A stretch of 64,000 nucleotides of DNA from the NCBI RefSeq assembly GCF_001485415.1, contig NZ_BCMQ01000001.1:124001-188000 (forward strand). The letters run 5' to 3'. Origin of the DNA: Myroides odoratimimus (GTDB lineage Bacteria; Bacteroidota; Bacteroidia; Flavobacteriales; Flavobacteriaceae). The notes under the pieces were generated by a model. It saw nothing but the letters and a program-made list of their open reading frames with translations, was not told the origin of the DNA and made no database searches. Both the position numbers and the translations under genes were made by a program. Below, piece by piece: positions 9,984-19,531 of the stretch (the first letter of the stretch is position 1; each line of letters begins with the position of its first letter).

Positions 9984-10949
9984 CTAGTTATCGGTCATCA
10001 GTCTTTCTTCCTCATCAGGCGCTATACGATGCTCAAAGCTAAAAGGGAGTGAGGTAACCTCAGCACGTTTATACACCCTGATCATAAGCTTCTCTATCGG
10101 ATGAGCAAATGCAATATACACCTGATCCCTCCCTTTATGAGGTATTCCTTTTTTTATATTCTTAGTTTCTCCAGTTCTAGAGATATCTCTTATGATCTTA
10201 TTCTCTTCAGATATTCCATAGACTACCACATAATAATCGCTGTTATAAGGCAAGTCTAGCGTCACTTCATTCTCATCTGCTTTCAGTAACTTTACTTCAC
10301 CTATCTCTGTCTTTATTAATGGCTCCTTACCACTAATCTCATACGTATTGTGCTTTAGCATATCTATCGTACCATTATAGACAATAGAACGTATAGGTCT
10401 TTCTACGAGATACCCGAATACATTCACAGACTCATCATATACTTCCCATACTTTCAATTCTAGTTGGGTTATTCTTTCTTTATCTAGATCTGTCAGTACA
10501 TTATCTCTTTGGCGTTCTTCACTACTAATACGTTTTGTAGTTACATAGATTCCTGCCGCCTCACCAGAAGTACCATCGACATAATTAATTTTATGAGGAA
10601 TCAATACTGGTAACAATTCAGGATTATCAAAAAAATAGCGTCTATCAGGCACACCCAATACTTGATTTAAATCTATCATTTGTTTCTTAAATCTAGTAAT
10701 CACACCTAATATACTATCTGTAATCACCTCCACCTCTTGTCCTGCGTAGAGTGCACTTAATCTAGCTTTCTTCTCTTCTGTAGTTAACTCTATTAACTCC
10801 CAACCAAAGTTAGTCTCATCCATAGCCTCAATACTCTCCATCATGACCTCCTCTATAGAGGTATCAATAACCACCTGCTCTTCATCATCCTTACAGCTAC
10901 TAAACAGCAGTACTAATGAGATCATGTTTATTAATAAAACTCTATACAT
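9984..10949 (-). CDS. Lipoprotein of unknown function
   Basis: A 321-residue exported lipoprotein: the N-terminus is hydrophobic and ends in a lipobox (LLFSSC), followed by acidic residues (KDDEEQ), which in Bacteroidota can act as an outer-surface export signal. The rest is charged with beta-rich stretches and no motif I know. It stands alone, with about 250 bp on its 3' side and a 1.1-kb gap on its 5' side. In the downstream gap (9729-9983) I see no gene. Confidence 0.7.
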   Translation of the reverse strand: MYRVLLINMISLVLLFSSCKDDEEQVVIDTSIEEVMMESIEAMDETNFGWELIELTTEEKKARLSALYAGQEVEVITDSILGVITRFKKQMIDLNQVLGVPDRRYFFDNPELLPVLIPHKINYVDGTSGEAAGIYVTTKRISSEERQRDNVLTDLDKERITQLELKVWEVYDESVNVFGYLVERPIRSIVYNGTIDMLKHNTYEISGKEPLIKTEIGEVKLLKADENEVTLDLPYNSDYYVVVYGISEENKIIRDISRTGETKNIKKGIPHKGRDQVYIAFAHPIEKLMIRVYKRAEVTSLPFSFEHRIAPDEEERLMTDN

Positions 10950-11155
10950 ATCTATATCCTATTCAATAATTTAGTAGCACCTCTACATTTATTTATATAA
11001 CCCTAAAATACAACACTTTATTATATTTAATTAATATTTAAACAAATTAATCACTCCCTAATTAACAAAAAGCAATATCATTTTTATTCTATCTTATCTA
11101 TTTAAGTGCAATTCTAAACTTTGGAACTCTGTCATTTACAACCTGACATGACACT

Positions 11156-11187
11156 AAAAGACTTAGTTATAAATAACTAAGTCTTTT
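11156..11187 (+). terminator. Terminator-like hairpin in the intergenic gap
   Basis: AAAAGACTTAGTTAT (11156-11170) pairs with ATAACTAAGTCTTTT (11173-11187), followed by another T. There is no gene upstream on the plus strand, so it either ends an unseen short transcript or stops read-through; it also works as an A-flanked hairpin on the minus strand. Confidence 0.6.
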
Positions 11188-11423
11188 TAATTAAGCTTAT
11201 TTTTCAAGTTTCAACCCTAACCCTAATCGAATCCTAATTTCTAAAATTCATCAGTAAAAAATAACTAATCAAGTTGTAAATACTTAACTCGCAAACTATA
11301 AATCTCCATAATAGTCTATTATGGTGATAATGCCTACTTATGGATGTATTGCCCTACTATGACTAGCACATATAATCACAACTCACTAATACTCAAAACA
11401 CAACATATATTAACTCTCATATC

Positions 11424-11483
11424 CTTCGGATAGTGTTCGGTAATATGCAGTATTTACTAGGGGTAAAAGGTTATTTACCGAAC
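11424..11483. repeat. Phased TTCGG repeats with inverted CCGAAC
   Basis: CTTCGG at 11424 and GTTCGG at 11435 are exactly 11 bp apart; the second, extended to GTTCGGTAA, is matched by an inverted TTACCGAAC at 11475-11483, with GGTAAAAGG between. A longer version of the same pattern occurs at 58338-58398. Confidence 0.6.
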
Positions 11484-11970
11484 TATATTCATCTCACACC
11501 CGAATCATCTCATACTAACCAACCAAACACTCGCTACTACATTAGTTACCTCCCTATAGCGATGGTCATTTTAGTGTCCCTGTTATCACAAATATTCCTT
11601 TCGCCCTACTCCAATCTCAAATGCCTTGTTACTATCACACTCGTAATTTGATAACATAATGATCGCATAAAAAACAGCCTTAATTATGTGACCACTATGC
11701 GATAAGTATCCGATAACTATGCGAACAGTGCTCAAAAATCAAACGCGACGCAGTACTAACAAAGGTTTCAGTAGTAGATAGCATTGCAGTACCTCTAAAG
11801 ATGAGTATATCTTCTAAGTAAGACGATATTGTTCGTAAATATGATCGTTATAATCTAGTCTTCATTTTGTTTAGAAACTTTTTTATACCAAAAAGTTTTC
11901 TCTAAAAAACAACATTAAACACTCATATACAATATTTTACAAAATTTAAAAAACCAACACACGTGTTAAA

Positions 11971-12054
11971 GTTTCCTTAATTAGCATGGAAACGAATTTA
12001 TTATTAACGTTTCCAAACTATATTTGCCCTACAAATAATTAAGAACATGGAAAC
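11971..12054. promoter_or_regulatory. Promoter and operator half-sites of the TetR-RND operon
   Basis: A -7 box TATATTTG lies at 12019-12026, 20 bp before the ATG at 12047. Around it are four half-sites: GTTTCC (11971-11976), GGAAAC (11988-11993), GTTTCC (12009-12014) and GGAAAC (12049-12054, inside the first codons). The first pair is an inverted repeat and the third touches the -7 box, as expected for autorepression by the TetR protein encoded next. Confidence 0.65.
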
Positions 12055-12649
12055 CCAAATATTAGAAAAAGCAACCCAAATGTTTCTTAGTCAAGGTTTT
12101 AAAACAGTGACTATGGATGATATCGCAGCAGAATTAAGTATCTCTAAAAAAACAATCTACCAACACTATGCTTCTAAACCAGAATTAATAGAAAAAGCAC
12201 TGGCGAGTATAAATGCTAAGTTTCTAAACACAATAGAGCAGACGCTAAAAGAGGGTAAAGAAGCTATCCCAGAAATACTAGCTGCACATGATGACATCAA
12301 TGAGACCTTCTTAATAGACTCTTCTGCTTGCTTCTATCAGCTGACGAAGTATTATCCTAAACTAGCGCAAAAGCAAAAGGTATTTCATGAGAAAAAATAT
12401 GTACGCCTTATAGAACAGAACCTTGAAAAAGGGATCAAAGAAGGAGTATATCGTTCTGAGATAGACATAGACTATGTAGCTAGATTTCACATCGCATCCT
12501 TAGTGGCGATAGAAGACCTAGACTACTTCCCTGACTCGGGCTATAGTCATCTAGAGATACATGCACTACACCTAGAGTATCACATACGCAGTATCGCTAC
12601 GGATAAAGGCTTAAAAATATACAAAGAATTAACCCAGAAGAATAGATAA
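12047..12649 (+). CDS. TetR-family repressor of the RND efflux operon
   Basis: A 200-residue TetR-type regulator. The first 50 residues carry the typical HTH (ATQMFLSQGFKTVTMDDIAAELSISKKTIYQHY region), and the rest is a variable helical ligand-binding domain. It is the first gene of an operon whose next gene overlaps its stop (TAATG at 12647-12651), so it very probably controls its own operon. Its operator is likely the GTTTCC/GGAAAC set around the promoter. The inducing compound is unknown. Confidence 0.92.
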   Translation: METQILEKATQMFLSQGFKTVTMDDIAAELSISKKTIYQHYASKPELIEKALASINAKFLNTIEQTLKEGKEAIPEILAAHDDINETFLIDSSACFYQLTKYYPKLAQKQKVFHEKKYVRLIEQNLEKGIKEGVYRSEIDIDYVARFHIASLVAIEDLDYFPDSGYSHLEIHALHLEYHIRSIATDKGLKIYKELTQKNR

Positions 12650-13968
12650 TGAACAGCTTTAAAATAACGCTTATTACACTATTAGCGACTTTTATTGTAA
12701 ATGCACAGGAGCCTTTAAGTCTTAAAGATGCACTACACTATGCCTTACAGCACAAAGCTGAGGCTAAGCAAGCTAGCCTGGATATCGAGAACAGTCAGTA
12801 TCAGATAGAAGAAGTCAGAGCGAATGCACTACCTCGTATAGATATAGAAGCGAACTTACTGAACAATGTGAAGATACAGGAGATGCCTCTAACGATGGGT
12901 GGACAGACACAGATGATTCCTTTTAATCTAAAGTGGAACTCTAGTATCACTGCTACAGCGTCACAAGTACTGTTTAACCAAGCTGTCTTCATGGGGCTTA
13001 AAGCGGCACGCACTGCTAAAGAATTTTACATTATCAATAAGGAGCTTACAGATGAACAAATTATAGAGAAAGTAGCGAGTACATACTATCAGGTATATCA
13101 GACAAAAGCTATGCTGAAGACGATAGAGACTACGATAGAGAGTACTACGAAAATAAAGGATATCATAGAGAACCTACACAGCAATGGACTGGCTACGCAG
13201 ATAGACCTAGACCGTACTAAGGTAAGTCTGAGTAATATCAAAGCTACTAGACAGAAGATCGTCAATGCGATAGACTTACAAGAGAATGCACTAAAGTTCT
13301 TTATGGGAATGGATGTGAACACGCCTATCACGATGCCAGACACGACTTTCACAGTAGATGACAGTGGTATACTAGCAGAGAATAGAATAGATGACAGAAC
13401 AGAAATACACCTATTAGAGAAACAGAAAGACCTACTAGAGTACAAGAGAAAGTCTATCGTTGCAGACTATTATCCTTCGTTAGCAGCCTTCGGAAACTTC
13501 GCTTATCAAGGGCTTGGAGACAAACTACCATGGGGAGGTTCTACAGCAGATAAAGTGTATTGGATGAATACCTCAGCAGTAGGTTTACAACTAAAGATAC
13601 CTGTGTTTAGTGGGTTCGCTACACGCTCTAAGGTGAGACAAGTAGAAATCGAACAAAAGAAAGTGGATGTACAAATACACGATGTGAAAGAGGCACTATC
13701 ACTAGACTTTAGCAATGCGCAGAAGTCCCTAGAGAATGCTCTAATCACCATAGATATTCAGAAAGATAATGTAGGTTTAGCCAAAAGTATACTGTCTAAT
13801 ATTCAGAATAACTATAAGCACGGTCTGGCTTCACTAACAGACTTACTCAATGCTGAGAATGCGTATACGGAGGCAGAGAATAACTATACTACATCTATGC
13901 TAGACTATAAACTAGCACAGATCCAATTAATAAAAGCTCAAGGAGAGTTAAAGACATTATTAGATTAA
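12649..13968 (+). CDS. TolC-family outer-membrane efflux channel
   Basis: Outer-membrane/periplasmic tunnel of a tripartite efflux pump. The 439-residue protein has a short signal peptide (ITLITLLATFIVNAQ) and then two long coiled-coil repeats typical of OEP proteins (SLKDALHYALQHKAEAKQ; later NNYKHGLASLTDLLNAENAY, the classic second repeat). The start codon overlaps the TetR stop. It is followed by the matching adaptor and pump genes, so the complex is complete in one operon. Confidence 0.93.
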   Translation: MNSFKITLITLLATFIVNAQEPLSLKDALHYALQHKAEAKQASLDIENSQYQIEEVRANALPRIDIEANLLNNVKIQEMPLTMGGQTQMIPFNLKWNSSITATASQVLFNQAVFMGLKAARTAKEFYIINKELTDEQIIEKVASTYYQVYQTKAMLKTIETTIESTTKIKDIIENLHSNGLATQIDLDRTKVSLSNIKATRQKIVNAIDLQENALKFFMGMDVNTPITMPDTTFTVDDSGILAENRIDDRTEIHLLEKQKDLLEYKRKSIVADYYPSLAAFGNFAYQGLGDKLPWGGSTADKVYWMNTSAVGLQLKIPVFSGFATRSKVRQVEIEQKKVDVQIHDVKEALSLDFSNAQKSLENALITIDIQKDNVGLAKSILSNIQNNYKHGLASLTDLLNAENAYTEAENNYTTSMLDYKLAQIQLIKAQGELKTLLD

Positions 13969-13998
13969 TCGTACAAAAAATCTAACATCACTATCATC

Positions 13999-15060
13999 AT
14001 GAAAAAAATTATTATCGCCTTAGTACTAGTCGTTTTAGGAGGAGGTCTTGTCTATATATTATCAAGTAATAAAGCTAAGAATGACCGCGAAACAGCTATC
14101 GTGGCTGAGCGCAGTGCAGAGGTAACGGTAAGAGCAGAACAAGCTAAACTACAGGTATACGATGCTTCGTATAAAGCGAATGGAAACTTCATGCCAGAAC
14201 AAGAAGTTACAATCTCAGCAGAAACGCCTGGACGTATCCTTAAACTATTAGTAGATGAAGGGTCTCGTGTACAGAAAGGTCAAGTATTAGCACTGGTAAA
14301 TAGCGATCAGATCAATGTACAGATACAGAATGCCGAAGCAGCCTTAGCTACTGCTAAAGCTGACGCTACTCGATTTGAGAGTGCTTTTAAGACTGGAGGA
14401 GTGACTCAACAACAGCTAGACCAAGTGCGTCTTATGCTAAAAAATGCAGAGGCTAACCTGAAGTCTGCTCGTATCACGGCAAGTGATGCTAATATTAAAG
14501 CTCCTATCAGTGGTATCATTAATAAGAAACACGTAGAATTAGGATCTTTCGTAGCGCCAGGTGCTCCGTTATTTGATCTAGTGAATGTAGCACAGCTTAA
14601 GTTAAGAGTGAATGTAGATGAGAGCCATGTGGCTAATCTAAAAGAAGGAGATATTATTACGGTAAAAGCAAGTGTATTGCCTAATGACACCTTCCAAGGT
14701 AAAGTGACATTCATCGCTCCTAAAGCAGATGCTGCGCTTAACTATCCTGTAGATTTATTAATTGCTAACAACCAAGAAAACAAATTAAGAGCAGGTATGT
14801 ATGGCTCAGCGCTATTCGATGGAGAGAAAGATGCTGGTACACCTATCCTATTAGTACCGCGTAATGCATTCGTAGGTAGTGTTAGTTCTAATCAGGTGTA
14901 CACTATCGTACAAGGCAAAGCAATGTCTAAGAAAGTAATAGCTGGTCGTAACTTCGGAGACTTCGTAGAAGTACTAGAAGGTCTTAAAGAAGGTGAGACT
15001 GTTATCACATCAGGGCAAATTAACCTAACAGAAGGTGCACCTGTATCAATCATTAAATAA
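13999..15060 (+). CDS. RND efflux periplasmic adaptor (membrane fusion protein)
   Basis: Links the inner-membrane pump to the TolC channel. The 353-residue protein has an N-terminal membrane anchor (IIIALVLVVLGGGLVYIL). A biotinyl-lipoyl-like half-motif (GRILKLLVDEGSRVQKGQVL) is followed by a helical hairpin rich in Ala (ALATAKADATRFESAFK), and then the second lipoyl half (NIKAPISGIINKKHVELGSF) and beta-barrel domain. The order is the standard one for HlyD/AcrA-type adaptors. The spacing to the TolC gene is 30 bp and to the pump gene 27 bp. Confidence 0.93.
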   Translation: MKKIIIALVLVVLGGGLVYILSSNKAKNDRETAIVAERSAEVTVRAEQAKLQVYDASYKANGNFMPEQEVTISAETPGRILKLLVDEGSRVQKGQVLALVNSDQINVQIQNAEAALATAKADATRFESAFKTGGVTQQQLDQVRLMLKNAEANLKSARITASDANIKAPISGIINKKHVELGSFVAPGAPLFDLVNVAQLKLRVNVDESHVANLKEGDIITVKASVLPNDTFQGKVTFIAPKADAALNYPVDLLIANNQENKLRAGMYGSALFDGEKDAGTPILLVPRNAFVGSVSSNQVYTIVQGKAMSKKVIAGRNFGDFVEVLEGLKEGETVITSGQINLTEGAPVSIIK

Positions 15061-15087
15061 CATCCTCTAAAATCAAAGGATCGACTT

Positions 15088-18000
15088 ATGAAAATAGCCG
15101 AAATATCAATAAAACGTCCTAGTATCATTATCGTAATGTTCATCACATTACTACTAGGTGGTTTATTTAGTTATAAAAATCTGAGTTACGAATTAATTCC
15201 TAAGTTCGAAGTAAACGTAATTACAGTAGCCACAGTCTATCCAGGAGCTTCACCTGCTGAGATAGAAAACACTGTAACCAAAAAAATAGAAGATGCTGTA
15301 GCCTCGCTAGAGAACGTAAAGAAAGTAGAAGCCATGTCATTCGAGAGTTTGTCTACCGTGATGATATACTTAAACTCTACTGCTGACGTAGACCTATCTC
15401 TTAACGATGCGCAGCGCAAGATCAACGCTATCCTAAAGGACTTACCTAAGGACGTAGATCCTCCTTCGCTACAGAAATATTCACTGAGTGACTTACCTAT
15501 TCTTACACTAAGTATCACGAGTGACTTAACAGAGAAAGAGCTATATGACTTATTAGACAAAAAGATACAACCTATCTTCTCTCGTGTGAATGGAGTAGCT
15601 AAGGTAGAGCTTATCGGAGGTGAAGAAAGACAGATACAGGTATTATTAGACCCTAAAAAGCTAGAAGCCTATGGTCTGAGCGTACCTATGGTACAGCAGA
15701 TCATCTTAGGGTCTAACCTAGACTTCCCTACAGGTAACGTAAAGTCGAATGACAAACAAACCATCATCCGCCTAGAAGGGAAATACAAGGATGTAGAGGA
15801 AATGAGAAAGCTAGTCATCGCTTCTCAGGGGGGTATAGATATTCGCTTAGGTGATGTAGCTGATGTACAGGACGGTATTAAAGAGATCGAAAAGATCGCC
15901 CGTCTAAATCAGCAATCTACTATCTTAATGCAAGTCATCAAACAGTCTGATGCCAATGCGGTGACTGTATCAGAGCTAACACATGAGACTATCACAGAAG
16001 TAGAACGCAACTACAGTGATCAAAACTTAAAGATAAAAGTAGCGAATGACTCTTCAGAGTTCACACTAGAGGCAGCGAATGCTGTAATGTTTGACTTATT
16101 CTTAGCGATAGTTTTAGTGGCATTCGTGATGTTGTTCTTCTTACACAGTTTAAGAAACGCGATCATCGTGATGGTGGCTATCCCACTATCTTTGATTGCT
16201 ACTTTTATTGGAATATATTTATTGGGGTACACGCTAAACTTACTGAGTTTACTAGCTTTATCCTTAGTAGTAGGTATCCTAGTGGATGACGCCATCGTAG
16301 TGATAGAGAATATCCACCGACACATGGAGATGGGTAAAAACAAAGTACGTGCATCGTATGATGGGGCTAAAGAGATTGGGTTCACTGTTACTGCTATTAC
16401 TTTAGTAATCGTAGTTGTATTCTTACCGATCGCGATGTCATCAGGTCTAGTACCGAATATCATTAAACAGTTCTGTGTGACTGTAATTATAGCGACTATG
16501 CTATCCTTATTAGTATCATTCACTATTGTACCATGGTTATTCTCTAGATATGGACGTATCGAAGTGATTAAGCCCTCTACCTTCTTTGGTAAGATTATAC
16601 ATGGATTCGAAAAAGGGTTAAACTCATTCACACACGGGATTTCTAACTTACTCGTGTGGTCGTTAAACTCTACTCGTAACACAATCATTGTTATTGTTAT
16701 CGTAGCGATATCCTTCTTTGCATCGATCGCCTTATTACCGATGGGGTATATCGGAGCAGAGTTCTTCCCTAAGACGGATAAAGGAGAATTCTTAGTACAG
16801 TTAGAATTAGATAAAGATGCGTCGTTACAACAGACAAATAAAGTGACTCAAAAGGTAGAAGACTTCTTAAGCACTAAACCTGAGATAGTAGATATGATCA
16901 CTACCGTAGGTCAATCTTCTGAAGGATATGGTGGAGCACAAGCTACTAAATACAAGTCTGAGATACACGTAATCTTAACGGATAAGAAAGAACGTAAAGA
17001 GAACTCATTCGTATATGCTGCACAGTTAAAGAATGAGCTAGCTCCACTCATCGCTGAGGCAAAAGTAAAGACTGTACCCGTAGGACTAATCGGAGCTGAA
17101 GAAGCACCTCTAGCCTTAACAGTAACAGGATCTACCTTAGACGATGCTATGGACTTCGCCATACAAGCGAAAGAGCTATTAGATAAAATACCGGGTACTA
17201 TGGAGACAAAGCTGACTACGGAAACGGGTAGCCCTGAGATCAATGTACAGGTAAACCGTGATAAGATGGCAGCACTAGGTCTAGATATGTACACAGTAGG
17301 TATGACCATGCAAACGGCGTTCAACGGAAATACTGATGGTAAGTTTAGAGCTGGAGAATATGAGTACGACATCAATATCAGATTTCAGGAATATGCTAGA
17401 ACGACGATAGATGATGTAAAAGAGATCAGCTTTAAGAATAATGTAGGGCAAGATATAAAACTAGCTCAGTTCGCAGATATTAAGTATAGTTCTGGTCCCT
17501 CTATCCTAGAGCGTAGAGATAAGAGTCCGTCTGTGACTATTAAATCTCAAACGATAGGACGCGCTCCTGGTGCGATAGCAGAAGAGTGGGTACCACAGTT
17601 CGAACAACTGACTATAAAACCTGGTGTTAAATACTTATGGACTGGAACGATGGAAGATCAAGAAGAAGGATTTGGTACACTAGGAGTAGCTTTATTAGCT
17701 GCTATTATATTAGTGTACTTAGTAATGGTAGCGCTATATGATAGTTTCTCTAAGCCATTCATCGTAATCTTCTCTGTACCGCTGTCATTCATTGGAGCAT
17801 TATTAGCATTAGCGATAGCGAATATATCACTGAACATCTTCACGATACTGGGTATCATTATGCTAATCGGTCTGGTGTGTAAGAATGCTATCTTACTAGT
17901 AGACTTTGCGAATCACAGAGTAGATGCTGGAGACAGTGTACACGATGCGCTTATCGCAGCTAACCATGCGCGTCTACGCCCAATCTTAATGACGACTATC

Positions 18001-18273
18001 GCGATGGTGATCGGGATGGTGCCTATCGCATTAGCGAATGGTGCAGGTGCTGAGATGAATAACGGGCTAGCAGTAGTGATCATCGGAGGGCTACTATCCT
18101 CTCTACTACTGACCTTAGTCATCGTGCCTATCATCTACTCTATCTTCGATAAGATAGGAAGCCGATTCTCTAAAAAAGAAAAAGTAGATTATAATGAGCT
18201 AATGACTGCTGACTATGACTACAATGAAGGCTTTATCGATGAGTTCACAGCTAAACATATAGATAAAGAATAA
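15088..18273 (+). CDS. RND-type efflux pump permease (AcrB/HAE1-like)
   Basis: Proton-driven inner-membrane transporter exporting small hydrophobic compounds. At 1061 residues it has the family's length and duplicated build: a first TM helix (PSIIIVMFITLLLGGLFSY), a large periplasmic loop, a six-helix block near residues 330-550, then a second copy. The proton-relay helix 4 contains LVVGILVDDAIVVIENIHRH with the two adjacent Asp. Family motifs such as VYPGASPAEIE and NAILLVDFANH are present. It is the last gene of the TetR operon and ends before a strong hairpin. The substrate cannot be read from sequence. Confidence 0.95.
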   Translation: MKIAEISIKRPSIIIVMFITLLLGGLFSYKNLSYELIPKFEVNVITVATVYPGASPAEIENTVTKKIEDAVASLENVKKVEAMSFESLSTVMIYLNSTADVDLSLNDAQRKINAILKDLPKDVDPPSLQKYSLSDLPILTLSITSDLTEKELYDLLDKKIQPIFSRVNGVAKVELIGGEERQIQVLLDPKKLEAYGLSVPMVQQIILGSNLDFPTGNVKSNDKQTIIRLEGKYKDVEEMRKLVIASQGGIDIRLGDVADVQDGIKEIEKIARLNQQSTILMQVIKQSDANAVTVSELTHETITEVERNYSDQNLKIKVANDSSEFTLEAANAVMFDLFLAIVLVAFVMLFFLHSLRNAIIVMVAIPLSLIATFIGIYLLGYTLNLLSLLALSLVVGILVDDAIVVIENIHRHMEMGKNKVRASYDGAKEIGFTVTAITLVIVVVFLPIAMSSGLVPNIIKQFCVTVIIATMLSLLVSFTIVPWLFSRYGRIEVIKPSTFFGKIIHGFEKGLNSFTHGISNLLVWSLNSTRNTIIVIVIVAISFFASIALLPMGYIGAEFFPKTDKGEFLVQLELDKDASLQQTNKVTQKVEDFLSTKPEIVDMITTVGQSSEGYGGAQATKYKSEIHVILTDKKERKENSFVYAAQLKNELAPLIAEAKVKTVPVGLIGAEEAPLALTVTGSTLDDAMDFAIQAKELLDKIPGTMETKLTTETGSPEINVQVNRDKMAALGLDMYTVGMTMQTAFNGNTDGKFRAGEYEYDINIRFQEYARTTIDDVKEISFKNNVGQDIKLAQFADIKYSSGPSILERRDKSPSVTIKSQTIGRAPGAIAEEWVPQFEQLTIKPGVKYLWTGTMEDQEEGFGTLGVALLAAIILVYLVMVALYDSFSKPFIVIFSVPLSFIGALLALAIANISLNIFTILGIIMLIGLVCKNAILLVDFANHRVDAGDSVHDALIAANHARLRPILMTTIAMVIGMVPIALANGAGAEMNNGLAVVIIGGLLSSLLLTLVIVPIIYSIFDKIGSRFSKKEKVDYNELMTADYDYNEGFIDEFTAKHIDKE

Positions 18274-18298
18274 TAGAACATTCATAACAACAAGTAGA

Positions 18299-18334
18299 AA
18301 CCTCTGGGAGATATCATATTCTCTCAGAGGTTTT
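18299..18334 (+). terminator. Terminator of the RND operon
   Basis: AACCTCTGGGAGA (18299-18311) pairs with TCTCTCAGAGGTT (18320-18332) with one mismatch, followed by a short T-rich run. It lies 25 bp past the pump stop codon. Confidence 0.85.
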
Positions 18335-18471
18335 GATTTTATAGCACTTATGTATAGCTGTTTTATAGATAGATAATAATCAAACTCTCTCATACGTTTA
18401 TTAATCTATATTAACTTCTATCTACAATCTAATTACTAATTTTAGACAATAATTAAAACTGTAGATTCATC

Positions 18472-19368
18472 GTGGATACTTCATATATACAAGTCTATTC
18501 TCTAAGCGATATAACGCATCGCTATAAGAATGTTCTAACGGACAAAAGATTAGCTATACTAGATATAGGCCCTAAGCACAAGCAGTATTTCGTTATTGAT
18601 AAACCTTATCAGTTTACCACCTTTGGGTTAATCTTAGTGACAGGGGGTAAATGTGAGATTACGATTAATCTAGAACCTACTATCATTAAAAAGGATGACT
18701 TACTAGTAGTGCTACCTAATCAATTCTTTGAGATCAAAAGACTAACAGAAGACTTCTCTGTAAAGACGGTATTCATTGACCCAGACCTATTCTTAGAAGC
18801 GGGGTTTCACGTCAAATCTCATAGTTTGGTTTCTTTCTTATCTTCTGAATACCCTAAGATTATCACCTTGACTAGAGAGGTGTTTAGAGAGTTTAAAAAC
18901 AATATCAAAAGGCTGACACAACTGTCTTATAACACAGATAATATCTATGCTAAACAACTCATCATACACCACTTCTCTATACTGATGTATGAACTAGGCA
19001 ACTTCTACAGCAAAACTGTATTACAAAAAAGCAATACTAAACTGATGAGAAGAGAAGAGTTGGCAAAAAAATTCATTTACCTTGTTTCAACTCATTTCAA
19101 GAAAGAGAGAAGTGTACAGTTCTATGCAGAATCCATGTATATCAGTAGAAAGCACCTTACAAAAATCATAGTAGAGGTATTCCAAAAAACGCCAAAACAG
19201 ATCATATCTGAAACCATAATCTTAGAGGCTAAGGTACTCCTTAGAAATCCTAAATCATCTATCACAGATATCATTAATGAGTTGAACTTTACAGATTTAT
19301 CCGTGTTCAGTAAGTTTTTTAAAACGCATGCAGGAGTATCTCCTACTGACTTTAAAAATAATCTATAA
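18472..19368 (+). CDS. AraC-family transcriptional regulator (GTG start)
   Basis: A 298-residue regulator. The N-terminal half looks like a cupin sensor domain (GLILVTGGKCEITINLEP, then DDLLVVLPNQFFEI). The C-terminal 100 residues carry the paired AraC HTH (YAESMYISRKHLTKIIVEVF and SITDIINELNFTDLSVFSKFFK, with FKTHAGVSPTDFK). The frame has no upstream ATG, so a GTG start at 18472 is chosen. It sits downstream of the RND operon but beyond the terminator and is probably expressed alone; a role in controlling the pump is possible but not shown. Confidence 0.88.
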   Translation: MDTSYIQVYSLSDITHRYKNVLTDKRLAILDIGPKHKQYFVIDKPYQFTTFGLILVTGGKCEITINLEPTIIKKDDLLVVLPNQFFEIKRLTEDFSVKTVFIDPDLFLEAGFHVKSHSLVSFLSSEYPKIITLTREVFREFKNNIKRLTQLSYNTDNIYAKQLIIHHFSILMYELGNFYSKTVLQKSNTKLMRREELAKKFIYLVSTHFKKERSVQFYAESMYISRKHLTKIIVEVFQKTPKQIISETIILEAKVLLRNPKSSITDIINELNFTDLSVFSKFFKTHAGVSPTDFKNNL

Positions 19369-19531
19369 AGTTTATTTAGAAGCCTTTGGTATAAAAACGC
19401 CTTTTAGACAATTATTGCCGTTTAATTATCTATTATAAAATAAGTAATAATAACGATATTTGATGCATAAAATCTAAAGATAGTAAGAGTTAAGAAGATT
19501 TAACTCACTTGAAATAAAGACGCATAACAAT

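Larger units (their letters stand above)
10950..12046. other. 1.1-kb gene-poor intergenic region
   Basis: No convincing gene. The one open frame in it (11433-11651, 72 codons) has no start context or protein-like composition. It holds a terminator-like hairpin (11156-11187), phased TTCGG repeats with an inverted partner (11424-11483), an odd stretch with repeated ATGCGATAAG/CGATAACTATGCG (11660-11725), and the promoter/operator of the TetR gene at its right end. It may include the remains of a decayed gene. Confidence 0.6.

Noticed and set aside
11213..11225. Telomere-like AACCCTAACCCTAA
   Set aside because: Only two units in a bacterial intergenic region; chance in A/T-rich DNA.
11433..11651. 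A 72-codon open frame in the large gap
   Set aside because: Composition is not protein-like (Ser/Tyr/His-rich, no domain), no start context, and it runs over the TTCGG inverted repeat.
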